Shown here piece by piece: positions 32,565 through 35,596 of a stretch of DNA of 35,596 nt (positions are counted from its first letter, which is position 1; the number at the start of each line of letters is the position of its first letter). The notes beneath the pieces were generated by a model that did not search any database, was not told the DNA's origin, and saw nothing but the letters and a program-made list of their open reading frames with translations. This stretch comes from Anaerotignum sp. (lineage in GTDB: Bacteria; Bacillota; Clostridia; Lachnospirales; Anaerotignaceae), in NCBI GenBank assembly GCA_020024455.1, contig JAHHTU010000026.1:1-35596 (forward strand), written 5' to 3'. The translations under genes and the position numbers were made by a program.

Positions 32565-33641
32565 TTATGTTTGTTGAAATATTTTTTTCTGGAAATATCG
32601 ACGGTTATAAGCAACGGCTTTGCTGTCGGGACGAAATACGGCTGCCATTTCGTTGTAACTGCGTGCTTTTTCCCATTGTCCCAGATGGTCAAAACAAATG
32701 CAAAGCTGTATACAAGGTAAATATCCATAACATTCTTCTTGTATGATACCGCTTTTGTGTGGGTTTTGCTCCATATTGAGTGCAATTTCATACCAAAATG
32801 CACTTTGTTCCCATGCACTTTTTGCAAAATAATACGAACCAATATCACAACAAATTTCTGCCCTTGGCAAATCCAATGTAAAACTTTGAAACAGAGTTTC
32901 AATTTGTTTTTCAGACATCTCACAATGTGCATAACATTTGGCAAGCGTTTGATGTGCTGTGATTTTTTGTTCCAACGATGCATCTGCCATCTGTAAAAAT
33001 GTTTGAAATATCGGAATGGCAGTTTCGTATTGTTGGGTATGGTATAAATCGGTGGCATAATAATATTGGTCTTTGGCAGAAAACGACACATTGTCTTGTA
33101 ACATCATGTTGTATATTTGTAAATGTTGCGAGCTATCTTCTTGCTGTTGCACAATATGGATATCTTCATATTGTATGTTGCCAAAAGGTGGGATTTCTTC
33201 ATGCACACGCCCTTGCCAAAGCGGTGTTTTGGTGTTGCGTATGATACGCTCCCGAAAACAGGAAGATGTCGGTTTGCCGTTTTTGTCCAATGCGGTATCA
33301 CAAATGGTCATCAACATATCAACCGCATTTGCTTTCGTGCTTTGTTTCCATGCAAACAGTTTGTTTTGTTCCGTTTCGGATAGGGTATCGGTGGGGGAGA
33401 GCCACATACAATGGCTCATGGTTGCTTTTGCAAATGAAAAATTGCGTGCGGCTGCAAAATCATATTGCCAGTCATAATCGAATATTTTGTCTGTGTATGT
33501 AGCGGCAATGGCTTTTGTTTCATCGGTAGAACCTGTGTCCACAAGAATGATTTCATCTGCAAATTTTTTGGCACAGGATAAACAATCCCCCAGCGTTTTT
33601 GCATCATTGTGTACCAGTATACAAAGGCTTATGGTTACCAT
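32565..33641 (-). CDS. GT2-like glycosyltransferase with TPR-like C-terminus, altered DXD site
   Basis: A 358-residue protein. The N-terminal GT-A fold (about 1-95) has ISLCILVHNDAKTL and LVDTGSTDET (34-43), typical of GT2 proteins with C-terminal tetratricopeptide repeats. The usual metal-binding WLDADD is here WLSPTD (80-85), so the catalytic DXD is lost or reorganised. The rest (about 185-350) is helical and TPR-like (YYATDLYHTQQYETAIPIFQ; KARSYNEMAAVF). GGAGG precedes the ATG. Convergent with the ter operon and not obviously part of it. It may be a GT with changed metal use, or a non-catalytic relative. Confidence 0.85.
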   Translation of the reverse strand: MVTISLCILVHNDAKTLGDCLSCAKKFADEIILVDTGSTDETKAIAATYTDKIFDYDWQYDFAAARNFSFAKATMSHCMWLSPTDTLSETEQNKLFAWKQSTKANAVDMLMTICDTALDKNGKPTSSCFRERIIRNTKTPLWQGRVHEEIPPFGNIQYEDIHIVQQQEDSSQHLQIYNMMLQDNVSFSAKDQYYYATDLYHTQQYETAIPIFQTFLQMADASLEQKITAHQTLAKCYAHCEMSEKQIETLFQSFTLDLPRAEICCDIGSYYFAKSAWEQSAFWYEIALNMEQNPHKSGIIQEECYGYLPCIQLCICFDHLGQWEKARSYNEMAAVFRPDSKAVAYNRRYFQKKIFQQT

Positions 33642-33708
33642 AAAATACCTCCCATGTTGTATGATTCTCTCTGTTTATTCTATGCAGGAAAAAAGCTGCT
33701 TTGCATAA

Positions 33709-33742
33709 AACCCTCTTTTTTGTTTGAAAAAGAGGGTTTTTG
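33709..33742 (-). terminator. terminator after the 57-residue gene
   Basis: AAAACCCTCTTTTTT / GAAAAAGAGGGTTTTT hairpin directly downstream of the minus-strand small gene; the stem is A/T-tailed on both sides. Confidence 0.85.
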
Positions 33743-33749
33743 TGTGTGG

Positions 33750-33923
33750 TTAATGTTTGTTTTCTTCCACTGTGGCAACAAAATGTCTTAAATCTTCCAT
33801 AGAGCAGATTTTGCTGCTGTTATGGGACAATGCAATTTGTGTGGTGTCAGGAAGTCCTTTGTAATATTGTTTTGCTCTTTCATTGTGTAATAATAAATCC
33901 GATAAGTCTTGATAGTTTGCCAT
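33750..33923 (-). CDS. 57-residue conserved-type small protein
   Basis: Start MANYQDLSDLLLHNERAKQYY, preceded by a strong GAAAGGAG site at proper spacing, followed by a terminator: a complete small transcription unit. The frame is open further upstream, but this start is clearly the translated one. It is soluble, helical, with SMEDLRHFVATVEENKH at the end. Similar 55-60-residue proteins (xNYQDLxDLL...) are, from memory, found in other Clostridia without known function. No signal peptide. Confidence 0.7.
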   Translation of the reverse strand: MANYQDLSDLLLHNERAKQYYKGLPDTTQIALSHNSSKICSMEDLRHFVATVEENKH

Positions 33924-33993
33924 ATATGATGCTCCTTTCTTTTGATGGATAGCCATAGTTTGTGCAAAAAAATTGAATTTATGCAGTTTGCTA

Positions 33994-34022
33994 TTGAGGG
34001 TATTTGCACTTTTTGCTATACT
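33994..34022 (+). promoter_or_regulatory. SigA-type promoter for the YigZ-like gene
   Basis: -35 TTGAGG (33994-33999), 17-nt spacer, -10 TATACT (34017-34022). The leader would be only about 13 nt, leaving little room for a full ribosome site. Confidence 0.6.
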
Positions 34023-34041
34023 CAAATATGGTGATGTATGT

Positions 34042-34698
34042 ATGTTAAAAAAATATAAAACAATATTGGAACAGGCAGAGGCGGAAATATCAGAAAAAAA
34101 ATCAAGATTTATTGCAACGGTACGCCCTGTCAAAACAGAAGAAGAGGCAAGAGCCTTTATTGAAGAAATGAAAAAAAAGTATTGGGACGCTACCCACAAT
34201 GTGTTTGCGTATCAAATCGGGGAACGCAATGAAATACAACGCTTTAGCGATGACGGAGAACCGCAAGGCACAGCAGGTATGCCCATTTTGAACGTACTCA
34301 AAGGCGAAGATATCAAAGATACTGCCATTGTGGTGACAAGATATTTTGGTGGGACTTTGCTGGGAACAGGCGGTCTGGTGCGTGCGTATGGCAAAAGTGC
34401 AAAAGAGGGATTGCTTGCCGCAGGGATTGCAGAATTGGTGTTGTATGGTCGTTATCATGTCACAGTGCCATATACAGAGTCCGGTAAAGTGCAGTATGAG
34501 ATATTGCAGGCTGGTCATGTGTTGCATGATACCATATATACAGACCAAGTGCAGTTTGTGGTGTTGGTGGAAGCAGAACAGGAAGAAGCGTTTACAAAAC
34601 AAATGACAGACGTTTTGAAAGGAAAGCAAGCAACAGAAAAAGTAGATGCGTTGTTTGGGGTGTGGCAAAACGGAAGTTTGTCATTGCTGGAAGCATAG
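34042..34698 (+). CDS. YigZ/IMPACT family protein
   Basis: A 218-residue protein with the IMPACT N-terminal domain (about 1-125; KKSRFIATV, YWDATHNVFAYQIG, FSDDGEPQGTAGMPIL, VVTRYFGGTLLGTGGLVRAYG) and a C-terminal ferredoxin-like YigZ domain. Eukaryotic IMPACT regulates GCN2; the bacterial role is unsettled. The in-frame ORF begins at 33973, but ATG 34042 gives the standard MLKKYKTI start and lies just after the mapped promoter with a GGTGAT site. Annotated elsewhere as YigZ/YvyE. Confidence 0.93.
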   Translation: MLKKYKTILEQAEAEISEKKSRFIATVRPVKTEEEARAFIEEMKKKYWDATHNVFAYQIGERNEIQRFSDDGEPQGTAGMPILNVLKGEDIKDTAIVVTRYFGGTLLGTGGLVRAYGKSAKEGLLAAGIAELVLYGRYHVTVPYTESGKVQYEILQAGHVLHDTIYTDQVQFVVLVEAEQEEAFTKQMTDVLKGKQATEKVDALFGVWQNGSLSLLEA

Positions 34699-34700
34699 GC

Positions 34701-34729
34701 TTGTTTTTTGACAAAAAGAGTGATAAAAT
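34701..34729 (+). promoter_or_regulatory. possible promoter for the YebC-like gene
   Basis: TTGTTT (34701-34706), 17-nt spacer, TAAAAT (34724-34729), then a short leader with AAGGAGGA at 34748-34755. The -35 is imperfect. Confidence 0.45.
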
Positions 34730-34762
34730 GTTTGAGTGAAAATTTTTAAGGAGGATTGTTTG

Positions 34763-35491
34763 ATGTCAGGACATTCTAAATTTGCGAATATTAAACATAA
34801 AAAAGAAAAAAATGATGCGGCAAAAGGAAAAATCTTTACCATGTTGGGGAGAGAAATTCAGGTTGCAGTCAAAGCGGGTGGCCCAGACCCTGCGGTCAAT
34901 GGCAAATTGCGTGATGTCATTGCAAAATGTAAATCCAATAATATGCCAAATGATACCATTGACAGAAGTATCAAAAAAGCTGCCGGAAATGAAGAAGGCG
35001 TAGAATATGAAGTGGTGACTTATGAAGGCTATGGCCCAAGCGGTGTGGCAGTCATTGTGGAGGCTTTGACAGATAACCGTAATCGTGCTGCTGCAAATGT
35101 CAGAAATGCTTTTACAAAGGGCGGCGGCAATATGGGTACCAATGGTTGTGTGTCCTTTATGTTTGACCAAAAAGGCTTGGTTGTGATTGATAAAGAAGAA
35201 GTGGAAATGGACGAAGAAGAATTGATGATGATTGCTTTGGACGCCGGCGCAGAAGATTTTGCGGCAGAAGAAGATAGCTATGAAATCACAACATTGCCTG
35301 ATGATTTCTCTGCGGTTCGAGAGGCACTCGAACAGGCGGGTATTCCTATGGCAAGTGCAGAAGTGACCATGATTCCACAAACATATACCGAATTGAAATC
35401 TGATGAAGATATCAAAAAAATGAATAAGTTGTTGGATATGTTGGAAGATGATGATGATGTACAAAATGTGTATCATAATTGGGATGAGTAG
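34763..35491 (+). CDS. YebC/PmpR family protein
   Basis: A 242-residue YebC/TACO1-type protein. It starts MSGHSKFANIKHKK, has the family core GKLRDVIAKCKSNNMPNDTI, YEGYGPSGVAVIVE, NRNRAAANVR and GGNMGTNGCVSFMF, and ends in an acidic tail (LDMLEDDDDVQNVYHN). Members were long called transcriptional regulators, while recent work ties them to translation of difficult proline-rich stretches. ATG 34763 follows AAGGAGGA; the in-frame start at 34736 adds an unrelated stub. Most YebC proteins begin SGHSKW; here it is SGHSKF. Confidence 0.95.
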   Translation: MSGHSKFANIKHKKEKNDAAKGKIFTMLGREIQVAVKAGGPDPAVNGKLRDVIAKCKSNNMPNDTIDRSIKKAAGNEEGVEYEVVTYEGYGPSGVAVIVEALTDNRNRAAANVRNAFTKGGGNMGTNGCVSFMFDQKGLVVIDKEEVEMDEEELMMIALDAGAEDFAAEEDSYEITTLPDDFSAVREALEQAGIPMASAEVTMIPQTYTELKSDEDIKKMNKLLDMLEDDDDVQNVYHNWDE

Positions 35492-35500
35492 TCTAAAAGT

Positions 35501-35596
35501 ATGACATAGCCTGAAAAGCCCGAGAAATCAATGTTTTTTGAACTTTTTTGAGGCGGTTTTTGTGCCTGAAAAAATCGGGATTTTATAGATGACATA
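35501..35596. repeat. possible start of an 88-bp direct repeat at the window edge
   Basis: ATGACATA occurs at 35501-35508 and again at the last bases 35589-35596, 88 bp apart. Inside, CCTGAAAAgcccgag (35510) and CCTGAAAAaatcggg (35565) are similar. No gene or promoter was recognised here. The spacing suggests a tandem unit truncated by the window, but 8 bp could match by chance. Confidence 0.3.

Overview
The window looks like a chromosomal segment of a low-GC Firmicute, most likely a Clostridia/Lachnospirales-type anaerobe. The basis is strong AGGAGG-type ribosome binding sites, A/T-rich SigA-like promoters, ClpC with RadA, a single-chain pyruvate carboxylase, DegV, MutS2, and an AluR/methionine-gamma-lyase-like PLP enzyme. 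This placement is inference from gene content and codon style; no 16S or other marker is present. No tRNA, rRNA or CRISPR array was seen.

Layout. (1) 1-4540: clpC behind a possible 12-codon leader ORF, a small acidic conserved protein, and radA. (2) 4590-8195: pyc with its own promoter and terminator. (3) 8219-8628: a decayed, internally deleted IS200/IS605-type element. Its right end appears to supply the last codons and the terminator of the convergent degV gene (8606-9508). (4) 9593-13117: topB followed 3 bp later by an aluminium-resistance/methionine-gamma-lyase family gene, ending at a clear terminator. (5) 13139-18209: a tight run of a LysR regulator, a small unknown gene, kptA, mutS2 and an OmpR-type response regulator. 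A convergent small membrane-protein gene separates this regulator from a histidine kinase (18604-20022). (6) 20031-32560: a tellurite-resistance-type (Ter) stress island. (7) 32565-35491: a glycosyltransferase with tetratricopeptide-like repeats (minus), a 57-residue small protein (minus), a YigZ/IMPACT protein and a YebC/PmpR-type protein. The last 105 bp may hold the start of an 88-bp repeat.

The Ter island is the most interesting region. A 210-bp divergent control region drives a CitE/HpcH-like lyase leftwards, followed by a broken TfoX gene. Rightwards it drives YceG-like, TelA, three TerD paralogues, a Ca2+-type P-type ATPase, a PRTase-TRSP protein, a PRTase-PELOTA (StiP-family) protein and a HAD phosphatase. 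Published comparative genomics (Anantharaman, Iyer and Aravind) grouped the two phosphoribosyltransferases, the CitE-like protein and the HAD enzyme into a predicted module making a nucleoside-like metabolite, and treated TerD/TelA as a calcium/metal-sensing membrane-associated arm. Here a Ca2+-ATPase lies inside the run where TerC is often found, and no TerC or ATP-grasp gene is present in the window. The working reading, which is inference, is a calcium-coupled Ter stress response with an enzymatic arm that makes a modified ribosyl product.
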